From assembly GCF_025717515.1 (NCBI RefSeq), contig NZ_JAJIRN010000009.1, positions 310,001-374,000 of the forward strand: DNA of 64,000 bases. The letters run 5' to 3'. Position numbers and translations under genes: made by a program. How positions within the stretch are numbered: the first letter of the stretch is position 1; every line of letters begins with the position of its first letter. A model generated the notes under the pieces. That model did not search any database, had not been told where the DNA came from, and was given only the letters and a program-made list of their open reading frames with translations. Shown piece after piece: positions 36,916-45,228 of this stretch. Origin of the DNA: Roseateles oligotrophus. GTDB taxonomy: Bacteria > Pseudomonadota > Gammaproteobacteria > Burkholderiales > Burkholderiaceae_C.

Positions 36916-38316
36916 TCAAACCGGGGTCTTGAACCTCACCGTCACGCGCAAGCCTTGCCCTCCCGCGGCTTCGCTCAAGCTGAGCAACGCCCCATGCTGC
37001 GCCGCAGCCCGCTCGACAATGGCCAGGCCGAGGCCGCTGCCCGACTGGGTTTGATCGGGCAGGCGGAAGAAGCGTTCGAATACCTTGCGGTGCATCTCGA
37101 CCGGGATGCCCGGCCCTTGATCGGTGACGCGGAGTTCGATGCCGCCCACATCCGCTGTTATGGCCACCCGCACCAGGCTTCCGCTGGGCGAATATTTGAC
37201 CGCGTTGCCGACCAGATTGTCGACCAGGGCGCCGATGCTTTCGCGGTTCATGGCCAGCTCGCAACTCTCGGGCGCGTCCAGCTCAAGCTCGATGTCGCGC
37301 TGCAGCGCCAACTGGCTGCTCAAGGCGATGCGGTCACGCACCAGCGCCACCAAATCGAGCGGGCGCAGCGCGGTGCTTTCCTGGTCCGAGCCCGAGCGAG
37401 CCAAGGCGAGCAATTGGTGCACCGTGTGAGTGGCACGTTTGACGCCCTCGTTCAGACGCAGCACCGACTCATTGCGGCGCGGGCCGGGTGGTGCGTCCTG
37501 CAGCGATTCGGCATTCAGTTGCATCACCGCCAGCGGCGTCTTCAATTCATGGGCGGCGTCGAGCAAGAATTCGCGCTCGCGCTCCAGCCGTTCTTGCAGG
37601 CGCGCCATCAGGTCATTGACCGAGTTGACCACCGGTGCCAACTCGCGATAGGGCGTCGCCGGCAAGGCGGACAGGTCCTTGGCCGAGCGCTGTGCGATCT
37701 GTGCGCCGATGCGCTGCAGCGGCGCAAAGCCGGCGCGCAAAAGCAGCCAGGCGACCAGCAGCATCACCGGCAGGCTGTAGAACAAGGGGCGGGCGTAATA
37801 GCTCAGGCCGTCGGCGCTGAAATGCCAGTCGCCCGGCACCTCCTGCCAGCGCCGCACGACCAAGCCCAGCTCGGGCGCTTGTGCCTGCACATAGAGCCAG
37901 CGCGCATCGCTCTCGAAGCGCTGCTCATCGGGCGTCATGCGGTCGCCCATTTCGGGCGGGCCTTGGCGATACAAGAGCCGATCGCCTTGCCAGACTTGCA
38001 GCGCAATGATGGGCGCTTCATAGCCGATCGCCATCCACTCCTGTTCGCGTAGATGTTCCAGTTCGGCCAGGGCGGCCTGCAGGCGCTCGGGCTGATCGGC
38101 CCACAGGCTGGCCTGCATGCGGGCATGCTCGGCCCAGAGCTGGTTGGAGGCCTGGCCATTGCGCGTGTTGACGACGCGAACCTCGTGGATTTCGCGCACC
38201 ATCAGCAAGATCCAGATCAGCAACAGCACCGCGCAAAACGCGCCAAAGGTGCGGCCGAACAAGGAGCTGGTGGCCCCCGCTGCGGGTGCAGAATCGTTGG
38301 CCAATGGCCCCGTCAT
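36916..38316 (-). CDS. QseC/PmrB-like sensor histidine kinase
   Basis: A 466-residue membrane kinase. Two membrane helices (about 25-45 and 178-198) enclose a periplasmic sensor of about 130 residues. A HAMP-like linker, the HisKA motif LLDAAHELKTPLAVMQLNAESL and the HATPase boxes NLVGNAVKYSPSG, DQGPGIP and GSGLGLAIVERAAAQHG follow. It overlaps its response regulator by ATGA and ends 60 bp before the Kdp-like kinase start. Signal unknown. Confidence 0.9.
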   Translation of the reverse strand: MTGPLANDSAPAAGATSSLFGRTFGAFCAVLLLIWILLMVREIHEVRVVNTRNGQASNQLWAEHARMQASLWADQPERLQAALAELEHLREQEWMAIGYEAPIIALQVWQGDRLLYRQGPPEMGDRMTPDEQRFESDARWLYVQAQAPELGLVVRRWQEVPGDWHFSADGLSYYARPLFYSLPVMLLVAWLLLRAGFAPLQRIGAQIAQRSAKDLSALPATPYRELAPVVNSVNDLMARLQERLEREREFLLDAAHELKTPLAVMQLNAESLQDAPPGPRRNESVLRLNEGVKRATHTVHQLLALARSGSDQESTALRPLDLVALVRDRIALSSQLALQRDIELELDAPESCELAMNRESIGALVDNLVGNAVKYSPSGSLVRVAITADVGGIELRVTDQGPGIPVEMHRKVFERFFRLPDQTQSGSGLGLAIVERAAAQHGALLSLSEAAGGQGLRVTVRFKTPV

Positions 38317-38972
38317 TTGCGCTCCACCACAAAGCCGACGCCGCGCACGGTGCGCACATAGCCTTCGCCAATCTTCTTGCGCAGATTGAACATATGGACA
38401 TCGAGTGCATGGCTGTCGGCGTTAGGCAGCGCGCGCGCCTCCAGCTCGCGGCGTGTGACGACGCGGTCGGGCAGCTTCAGCAGGGTCAGCAGAATGGTGA
38501 ACTCGGTCTTGGACAGGTTGATGACGGTGTCGCCGCGCGTCAGCACCATGCGGCGCTCATCAAGTTTGAGGTCTTTGACCTCCCATGCCTGCATATCGGA
38601 CTCTTGCGCCAGACCCGAGCGCCGCGCCACCGCACGCAGGCGCGCCAGCAGTTCCGGGCCGGCAAAGGGTTTGACCAGATAGTCATCGGCGCCGCTGTCC
38701 AGGCCGTGCAGGCGGTCCTCAATGCCGTCGCGGGCGGTGATCACGATCAGCGGCATCTGCTTGTCCTGTTGGCGAATGCTGCGCAAAAGGTCCAGGCCGT
38801 TGCCATCGGGCAGGCCCAGGTCCAAGACCACCGCGTCAAACACCGACTGCTCCAGCCAGTAGCGCGCTTCGGTGATGCGGCGCACCCACACTACTTCATG
38901 GCCGCCATCTTGAATCAGCGATTGCACCGAGTGCCCGAGTTCCAAGTCGTCTTCAACGAGGCAAATTTTCAT
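38313..38972 (-). CDS. QseB/PmrA-like response regulator
   Basis: A 219-residue OmpR-family regulator. The receiver has EDD, the phospho-Asp in AVVLDLGLPDGNG and LVKPF; the winged helix has LSKTEFTILLTLLKLPDRVVTRREL and HMFNLRKKIGEGYVRTVRGVGF. Start 38972 (MKICLVEDD) is used; the frame runs to 39008 but lacks homology there. QseB/PmrA regulators bind CTTAA-type hexamers spaced by 5 bp, and just such an array lies 24-52 bp upstream of its start (38997-39024). Confidence 0.9.
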   Translation of the reverse strand: MKICLVEDDLELGHSVQSLIQDGGHEVVWVRRITEARYWLEQSVFDAVVLDLGLPDGNGLDLLRSIRQQDKQMPLIVITARDGIEDRLHGLDSGADDYLVKPFAGPELLARLRAVARRSGLAQESDMQAWEVKDLKLDERRMVLTRGDTVINLSKTEFTILLTLLKLPDRVVTRRELEARALPNADSHALDVHMFNLRKKIGEGYVRTVRGVGFVVERK

Positions 38973-38996
38973 GCGGGCAACTGTAGCAAGCGTCGC

Positions 38997-39024
38997 ATTA
39001 ACGCACACTTAAGGAATTCTTGAG
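38997..39024. promoter_or_regulatory. Phased CTTAAG-type array, divergent promoter
   Basis: ATTAAC (38997-39002), CTTAAG (39008-39013) and CTTGAG (39019-39024) are separated by exactly 5 bp each. It lies between the response regulator gene and the GH19 gene and could serve both. The layout matches PmrA/QseB sites. Confidence 0.65.
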
Positions 39025-39082
39025 CCAAGGGCGAAGCAAAACACGAGATAGTGCAGCCCATATCGCAGCATGGAGAATCCCG

Positions 39083-39802
39083 ATGTTTGACGCCGCCAGA
39101 ACCAAGCAAGCCGCCTTGTTGACAGCCACCGCGCTGTTGCTTTCGGCCTGTGTCGCAGCCCCGCCCAAGGATGCGCAGTTTTTGCCCTCGCAGGCCCAGT
39201 TCGAAATGCTCTTTCCTCAGCGCATAGACTTCTATTCGTATGAGGGATTTGTGCAAGCGGTGCGCTCTTTTCCAGCATTCGCGGGCAGCGGTAGCGATGT
39301 CCAGCGGCGTCAGGAGATGGCGGCCTTTCTCGCCAATATCGCGCATGAGTCGGATGAGCTGAAGGCGGTGCGCGAATACAACCAGGCCAACTACGACAAG
39401 TACTGCAGCCTCGAGGCCGGCCAGACCTGTGCGCCGGGCCAGCAGTATTACGGCCGCGGGCCGATTCAGCTGTCCTGGAACTATCAATACCTGGCCGCCG
39501 GCCGCGCGATCGGACTGGATCTGTGGGCCGACCCCGACCGCGTCGCGCGCGACTCCAAGGTCGCCTGGCAAACCGCACTCTGGTACTGGATGAACCAGAA
39601 CGGCCCCGGCAGCATGACGCCGCATCAGGCGATGGTGAACGGCGCGGGCTTTGGCGAGACCATTCGCAGCATCAACGGCGCGCTGGAATGCGGCCAGCCG
39701 GTCGACTCCTATGCCGGCAAGCAGGTGGCGCGGCGGATCGACTTCTACCAGCGCGCCAGCGCCAAGTTCGAGGTGACTCCGGGCGTGAAACTGGGCTGCT
39801 GA
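39083..39802 (+). CDS. GH19 chitinase-like lipoprotein
   Basis: A 239-residue GH19 protein anchored as a lipoprotein: start 39083 gives a signal peptide with lipobox LLSAC and Cys 23. The catalytic acid is E89 in ANIAHESDEL, and YYGRGPIQLSWNYQY (122-136) is the GH19 signature; E98 may be the second acidic residue. GH19 enzymes hydrolyse chitin or, in endolysin-type members, peptidoglycan. A chitin role fits the neighbouring receptor and NagX-like gene; cell wall cleavage remains possible. Upstream lies the phased array at 38997-39024. Confidence 0.87.
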   Translation: MFDAARTKQAALLTATALLLSACVAAPPKDAQFLPSQAQFEMLFPQRIDFYSYEGFVQAVRSFPAFAGSGSDVQRRQEMAAFLANIAHESDELKAVREYNQANYDKYCSLEAGQTCAPGQQYYGRGPIQLSWNYQYLAAGRAIGLDLWADPDRVARDSKVAWQTALWYWMNQNGPGSMTPHQAMVNGAGFGETIRSINGALECGQPVDSYAGKQVARRIDFYQRASAKFEVTPGVKLGC

Positions 39803-39877
39803 CGCTGACTTGAAGCGGTGGGCGAAGCCCTGACGGCAAGCGCGCCGATCGGGGTTGTCTGTGAACTCAGGGTTTTC

Positions 39878-39905
39878 ACTGGCGCAGGCTTGGCTGCGCC
39901 AGTTT
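39878..39905 (+). terminator. Terminator after the GH19 gene
   Basis: CTGGCGCAG and CTGCGCCAG are perfect 9-bp arms around a 6-base loop, followed by TTT. Confidence 0.7.
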
Positions 39906-39947
39906 GCCTCTGGGGCGGGGCATCTGGGCTTGCTTGCTGGTCGTCAC

Positions 39948-39986
39948 CTTAAGGAAACCTTGATGGTTTCGTAAGGAAACCGAGAG
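39948..39986. promoter_or_regulatory. Phased CTTAAG-type array upstream of the TonB receptor
   Basis: CTTAAG (39948), CTTGAT (39959), CGTAAG (39970) and CGAGAG (39981) are spaced by exactly 5 bp, an 11-bp period over four units. TAAGGAAACC occurs twice 22 bp apart within it. It lies about 90 bp upstream of the receptor start. Confidence 0.65.
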
Positions 39987-40077
39987 GACGCAATAGAGAC
40001 ACTTGTTGCAAGTCAAGTAGCCGAGGCGATGCCGCGGGCCTTGCTTAGATTTGCAAAAAGACAGCAGGAGACAAGAC

Positions 40078-42768
40078 ATGCGCGTAGCTATCCTTTCATT
40101 CCGCCCCGGCCGAAGCCCGGCCATATTGCTGAAGCCTACGGCGACCCGTTTGGCGGTGGTCGCCTTGCTCGGCATGGCCATGCCCGCGTTTGCCCAGCAA
40201 GCGCCGGCCGCCGGCAATGATGCAAAGGCCGCTGCCGCAACTAACGAATTGCCTACCGTGATGGTGACGGCCACGCGCGTCAGCTCCAGCCTGCTGCAAA
40301 CTCCGGTGGCGGTGACCGCCGTCACCCAGGAGAAGCTGACACGCGAGGGCATCACCGATGTGCGCGGCCTGTCGGGTTCGGTGCCGAATATGCAGATTTC
40401 AACCGGCGCCGATTCGGGCGTGCAGATCAGCATCCGAGGCGTCAGCTCGAACAACTTCACCGAGATCGGCGACCCGGCCGTGGGCCTCCATGTCGGCGGC
40501 CTGTACTCGCCACGCCCGCAAGGCGCGATGGCCTTGATGTTCGACCTCGAGCAAGTCGAAGTCTTGCGTGGCCCGCAAGGCACCTTGTTCGGCCGCAACT
40601 CGACCGCCGGCAGCGTCAACATCATCCCGGCCAAACCCGAGTTCGGTGAGACCTATGGTTCGACCGAGGTCGATTTTGGCAACTACAACAAGCGCCAGTT
40701 CAATCTGGTGCAAAACATCGGGATCAGCGACAAGTTCGCAATCCGCGCCACCTTGAGCAAGGTCACGCGTGATGGCTGGATCAACCAAAGCCAGGATTTC
40801 ACCGATGTCTATGACCCGGTGCATGGCCTGCAGCCGGACGGCATTCCGGACGTCGATCAGCGCCGCAACAGCAAGGTCGGCAAGAAGGACTACTACTACA
40901 ACAAGGACGAATGGGCGGGCCGCATCAGCGCGCGCGCCAAGTTCAGCAACGAGATTGAAGCCTCCTTGTCCTACGAGAAGTTTCAGAATTCAGGTGCCGG
41001 CGAACTGGCCATGAAGGATTGCGACCAAGCGGCCGGCACTGCCTATGCTTGCCCGGGCGGCAAATGGGATGCCAAGGTCAACGTGCCGGGCAAGATCGAT
41101 ATGTCGATCGACACCGTGCGCGGCGGCTTGATCTGGAATCTGAACAAAAGCTCGACGCTGGAATACAACTTTGCCTATGCGGACCAGCGCCGCTCGCAGC
41201 AGACCGATGATGATGCCGGTTATCACCCGCTGGCCAGCCAGGTGAATGTCCATTTGCCGGTGTCGTCCGACGAAGAGCAGTGGGGCGTTTGGCCTATCGC
41301 CGACAACTCGTCGAACACGATAGATTCGAAGTACATCTCGACCGTGCATGAGTTGCAGTTCAAGCAAAAGACCGACAACTTGCAATATGTGCTGGGTGCG
41401 TTCTGGATGCATGAAAAGAACCAGATCAACTATGCGCAAGACATGTTGATGACCGCACCCTACGGCTTGCCGGCCAGCGCCTACTTTGCTCAGGCCAATC
41501 GGCCGGTCGACTCCAAGGCCTTGTTTGCACAGGCCGACTGGAAATTTGCCCCGACCTGGACCGCGACCCTGGGTGGGCGTTACAGCTGGGATTCCAAGGA
41601 AGACATCGGTGGACGCAACTACGGCACGTACAACAGTTATGACGGCACTTATTACAACGGCCGTTATGACCCAGGTCATCCGGGTGCGGAGGGCTTCCGC
41701 CCGCACAGCACAAAGGACTTGACCAAGGATATGGGCGCCTTCGCCGGTGTCGGCGCTTATGCCGGCTATGGCGAGCCGGCGCACAACGACCATGCGGAGT
41801 CCTGGAAAAAGTTCACCTACCGGCTTGGTTTGATGAAGCAGCTCACGCCCAAGGACATGGTCTATAGCTCACTGGCGACCGGCTACAAGGCCGGCGGTTT
41901 CGGTGACAAGGATCCGTTTTGCACGGAACATGCTTGCGAGGGCCAATACGCTGGCAAGGCGACCTTCTTGCCCTACAAGCCGGAAACCGTCACCAACTTC
42001 GAGTTCGGTTACAAGGGCTTGATGCTGGAGAACCGCCTGAGCTTGTCGGCCACCGCCTTCTACAGCAAGTACAAGGACATGCAGGTCACTGGCGACGCCT
42101 TCATGACCAAGTTCAAACCGACCGAGCAATGCCCGGCCAACTCGATCGGTTGCGACATTCACAATACTTGGCAGACCATCAATGTTGGCGTGGTTGACAT
42201 CGCCGGCTTGGAGTTGGAGGTCGATTACAAGCCCTGGGCCGGTGCGCGTCTGGGAGGCTTCTTCTCCTACCTGAGCACCAAGATGAAGGACTACCCGAGT
42301 TTCAGCGATAACTGGTTGTGTGACTACCGTGGTGAGATGGGGGCAACCGCCTGCCCTCCTGCCTACCAAGGCAGCGATCCGACCCTGGCTGGCCGCAATG
42401 TCTATGACATCACCGGCAACCAGCTGCCGCTGGCGCCCAAGTACAGCTTTGGCGTCAGCTTCTCGCAGGACTTCAACTTGGGTGGTGGCTACAAGCTGAC
42501 TCCTTGGTTCAATTTGAAGTGGCAAGACAAGATGTACTTCACGCTGCGCAATTTGGACAACCCGCATATCTCGGATGCCCAGGCGGCCTACGCCAAGGTC
42601 GATGCGTCAATCAAATTGCGTGGACCGAAAGACTGGCATGTCGAGGCCTATGTGCTGAATCTGGGCAACAAGATGAGCAAGAATTCACTGGCCGGCGGCG
42701 ACGGCTGGGTCAAGGGCACTTGGAATGATCCGCGCATGTTCGGGGTACGGATTGGCGTCGAGTATTGA
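40078..42768 (+). CDS. TonB-dependent outer membrane receptor
   Basis: An 896-residue receptor. The start at 40078 follows an AGGAG site; the signal peptide ends near residue 39 (AMPAFAQQ). A TonB-box-like LPTVMVTA is followed by the plug (VRGLSGSVPNM, VEVLRGPQGTLFGRNSTAGSVN) and a barrel ending in GVRIGVEY with the terminal aromatic. It resembles the large-substrate receptors of sphingomonads and relatives rather than siderophore receptors, but the ligand cannot be read. Chitooligosaccharides are suggested by the GH19 and NagX-like neighbours. Confidence 0.92.
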   Translation: MRVAILSFRPGRSPAILLKPTATRLAVVALLGMAMPAFAQQAPAAGNDAKAAAATNELPTVMVTATRVSSSLLQTPVAVTAVTQEKLTREGITDVRGLSGSVPNMQISTGADSGVQISIRGVSSNNFTEIGDPAVGLHVGGLYSPRPQGAMALMFDLEQVEVLRGPQGTLFGRNSTAGSVNIIPAKPEFGETYGSTEVDFGNYNKRQFNLVQNIGISDKFAIRATLSKVTRDGWINQSQDFTDVYDPVHGLQPDGIPDVDQRRNSKVGKKDYYYNKDEWAGRISARAKFSNEIEASLSYEKFQNSGAGELAMKDCDQAAGTAYACPGGKWDAKVNVPGKIDMSIDTVRGGLIWNLNKSSTLEYNFAYADQRRSQQTDDDAGYHPLASQVNVHLPVSSDEEQWGVWPIADNSSNTIDSKYISTVHELQFKQKTDNLQYVLGAFWMHEKNQINYAQDMLMTAPYGLPASAYFAQANRPVDSKALFAQADWKFAPTWTATLGGRYSWDSKEDIGGRNYGTYNSYDGTYYNGRYDPGHPGAEGFRPHSTKDLTKDMGAFAGVGAYAGYGEPAHNDHAESWKKFTYRLGLMKQLTPKDMVYSSLATGYKAGGFGDKDPFCTEHACEGQYAGKATFLPYKPETVTNFEFGYKGLMLENRLSLSATAFYSKYKDMQVTGDAFMTKFKPTEQCPANSIGCDIHNTWQTINVGVVDIAGLELEVDYKPWAGARLGGFFSYLSTKMKDYPSFSDNWLCDYRGEMGATACPPAYQGSDPTLAGRNVYDITGNQLPLAPKYSFGVSFSQDFNLGGGYKLTPWFNLKWQDKMYFTLRNLDNPHISDAQAAYAKVDASIKLRGPKDWHVEAYVLNLGNKMSKNSLAGGDGWVKGTWNDPRMFGVRIGVEY

Positions 42769-42778
42769 TGGTGTTCGC

Positions 42779-42806
42779 GGCGGGCCGCTGGGTGGCCCGC
42801 CATTTT
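42779..42806 (+). terminator. Terminator between the receptor and the NagX-like gene
   Basis: GGCGGGCC and GGCCCGCC form a perfect 8-bp stem with a 7-base loop, followed by ATTTTG. Only 21 bases separate it from the next start at 42828, leaving no room for a separate promoter, so partial read-through is likely. Confidence 0.75.
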
Positions 42807-42827
42807 GCAAATCCTTGAACCTTCGGC

Positions 42828-44051
42828 ATGAGCAAGACAATAACGACAACAAGCAACGCACCCTGGCTGAAGGTGCGCAGCGGCCGCATCAACTCGATCG
42901 ACATCTTTCGCGCGCTCACCGTGCTGGTGATGATCACCGTCAACGAGTGGCACTCGGTGATCGGCCTGCCGCAGTGGATGCGCCATATGCCGGCCGATGC
43001 GGATGCGATGACCTTTGTCGATGCGGTCTTCCCGGCCTTCTTGTTCATCGTCGGCATGTCGATTCCCTTTGCCTTGCAGCAGCGCTTCGGCAAAGGCGAC
43101 AGCGGCCGGCAGGTGCAGGGTGATGTCTTGCAGCGCGCGCTGGGGCTGGTGGTGATCGGCTTCTTCATGGTCAATGCGGAATTGGGCTTCCATGCCGCTT
43201 CGATGCTGTTGCCGATTCAAGTCTGGGCCCTGTTGTGCTTTGTCGCTGCCTTTCTTGTCTGGGGTTCGCTGCGCGGCGGCCCTGCCTTGGCTCTGCCTTG
43301 GCGCATGGCGGGTGCTGGCTTGTTCATCGGGCTGGCCCTGATGTACCGGGGCGGCCCGACCGGGCTAGACGGCATGAGGCCGCAGTGGTGGGGCATCCTG
43401 GGCTTGATCGGCTGGGCCTATCTGATCGGCTGCGTCTGCTTTCAGCTATGCCGCGGACGCGTCCTTGGCTTGCTGGCCTGCACCGCGTTTTGCGCCGCCT
43501 ACTTCGCCCTGAACCGGGCGCCTGCAGTAGAGGGCCAAGTCTTGCTGAGTCTCTTGTTCAGCCAGGACGCGCACTTCAGCCATGCATCTTTGGTGCTCAG
43601 CGGTTGTGTGACGGCGATGTTGTTCTTCAATCAGCTGTCCGAAGACGGGCCGGCCAAGCGTTTTGCATTTGCCTTTGCCTTCGCGCTCTTGCTGGCGCTG
43701 GCCGCAACTTGGTTGCGGCCGGAGTTCAAGATCTCCAAGATTTACGCGACGCCAAGTTGGGCTTTGTACAGTGCTGCGGCCTGCGTGCTGATCTTCGCTG
43801 CCTTGTATCAATGGATCGATGTGCGCGGGCGCAGCTTGTTGCCGGGGCTGCTTGAGCCGGTGGCAGCCAACCCCTTGGTCGCCTACTTGATCCCCTTCAT
43901 CGTGGAGGGGCTGATGAGTTTGGCTCGGCTGGAGTTCCCCTTGTTCTTGCGCACCGGTCTGGTCGGCATCGGCTTCGGCTTGGCCTATGCGGTTGCGGTC
44001 GCATTGCTGGTGAAACAATTGGCTGCGCGAGGCGTACGCCTGCGTATCTGA
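42828..44051 (+). CDS. NagX/HGSNAT-like membrane protein (DUF5009 type)
   Basis: A 407-residue membrane protein with about 10 helices. RINSIDIFRALTVLVMITVNEWHSV at the start and MTFVDAVFPAFLFIVGMSIPFAL are the signature of the heparan-alpha-glucosaminide N-acetyltransferase-like group, which includes NagX of bacterial GlcNAc/chitin loci. The animal enzyme acetylates terminal glucosamine across a membrane; the bacterial role is not well defined. It follows the receptor gene and precedes the lactonase by 25 bp. Confidence 0.82.
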   Translation: MSKTITTTSNAPWLKVRSGRINSIDIFRALTVLVMITVNEWHSVIGLPQWMRHMPADADAMTFVDAVFPAFLFIVGMSIPFALQQRFGKGDSGRQVQGDVLQRALGLVVIGFFMVNAELGFHAASMLLPIQVWALLCFVAAFLVWGSLRGGPALALPWRMAGAGLFIGLALMYRGGPTGLDGMRPQWWGILGLIGWAYLIGCVCFQLCRGRVLGLLACTAFCAAYFALNRAPAVEGQVLLSLLFSQDAHFSHASLVLSGCVTAMLFFNQLSEDGPAKRFAFAFAFALLLALAATWLRPEFKISKIYATPSWALYSAAACVLIFAALYQWIDVRGRSLLPGLLEPVAANPLVAYLIPFIVEGLMSLARLEFPLFLRTGLVGIGFGLAYAVAVALLVKQLAARGVRLRI

Positions 44052-44076
44052 GTCCGCCGTCAATTCACGAGAAAAT

Positions 44077-45228
44077 ATGTCCTTGAACCCCAGTCTCCCA
44101 GCTGCAACACCTTGCGCCCACGCCTATGTCGGCAGCTATGGGCCCAATGGCCTGGGGCTCTACAGCTTTGCACAAGGCCCGAATAGCGGCGATCTGCGGC
44201 CCTTGGCAGTCACCGAGGGCCCGCGCAACCCGAGCTGGCTGTGCAGCAACGCCGACGGCTCGCGCCTGTATGTGGCCAATGAGCATGAAGACGCAGAAGG
44301 CGGCGCTGGAACGATCACCGCCTATGCGCGCGATGCCCAGAGCGGCACGTTAACGCTGATCAATAGCGTTAGCGCCGGTGGCGCCAGGCCCGTGCATCTG
44401 AGTCTCGACGACGCCGAGCGCTTCGTTTTTGTCGCCAATTACGGCGGCGGCTCGGTGGCGGTTCTCGCGCTGGCGGCCGACGGTGGCTTGAGCGCGCCCT
44501 TGGCCTTGATGCGCCATGCCGAGGTATTCGGCAACCGGCCGCTCGGGCCGCAGCCGGCGGCACTCAGCAGCCCGGGCAGCTTTGCGATCAGCGATCACGA
44601 TGGCCCGCATGCCCATATGGCGCGGCTTGACCCCAGCGGGCGCTATTTGCTGGTCAGTGATCTGGGCCTGGATCTGATGATCAGCTGGCGCTTTGATGCG
44701 CAGAGCGGCCAGCTGTCGACGCCGCAGACCTTTGCCGCCTCGCCCGGTGCCGGCCCACGCCATTTCGTTTTCCATCCTCAGCAGGCTCAGCATTGCTATG
44801 TCTTGAATGAAGAAGCGTCCACGCTGGCTTGGTTGCACTTTGACGCGGCCACTGGGCGGCTGACGGCGCGCGCCGAGCTGAGCAGCTTGCCGGCGGGCTT
44901 CAAGGGCACAAACTTTGCGGCGGATTTGCGCTTCAGCCCCGATGGTCGTTGGCTCTATTGCTTGAATCGACTGCATGATTCGGTCGCGATATTCGCGGTT
45001 GCGTCGGACGGCTCGCTGGCCTTATCGGGTCATGAATGGACGCGCGGCTCCTATCCGCGCAGCTTTGCCTTCGACCCGAGCGGGCGCTTCATGTATGTGT
45101 GCAATCAGCGCAGTGACCATCTGGCTGTTTTCGCCGTTAGGGCGGATGGCGGCCTCGACTTCACCGGTCAATTCATTGCGGTCGGCAGCCCGGTGGCAAT
45201 CTGCTTCGGCTCTACATCGAGTAGCTGA
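44077..45228 (+). CDS. Lactonase-family beta-propeller protein (Pgl type)
   Basis: A 383-residue seven-bladed propeller of the 6-phosphogluconolactonase (YbhE) family. Repeated blade motifs include NPSWLCSNADGSRLYVANE, HLSLDDAERFVFVANYGGGSV, RLDPSGRYLLVSDLG and RSFAFDPSGRFMYVCNQ. No signal peptide is evident. Members hydrolyse sugar lactones; the substrate is not assured. It shares an operon with the NagX-like gene, and its last 17 bp overlap the end of the convergent receptor gene. Confidence 0.85.
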   Translation: MSLNPSLPAATPCAHAYVGSYGPNGLGLYSFAQGPNSGDLRPLAVTEGPRNPSWLCSNADGSRLYVANEHEDAEGGAGTITAYARDAQSGTLTLINSVSAGGARPVHLSLDDAERFVFVANYGGGSVAVLALAADGGLSAPLALMRHAEVFGNRPLGPQPAALSSPGSFAISDHDGPHAHMARLDPSGRYLLVSDLGLDLMISWRFDAQSGQLSTPQTFAASPGAGPRHFVFHPQQAQHCYVLNEEASTLAWLHFDAATGRLTARAELSSLPAGFKGTNFAADLRFSPDGRWLYCLNRLHDSVAIFAVASDGSLALSGHEWTRGSYPRSFAFDPSGRFMYVCNQRSDHLAVFAVRADGGLDFTGQFIAVGSPVAICFGSTSSS

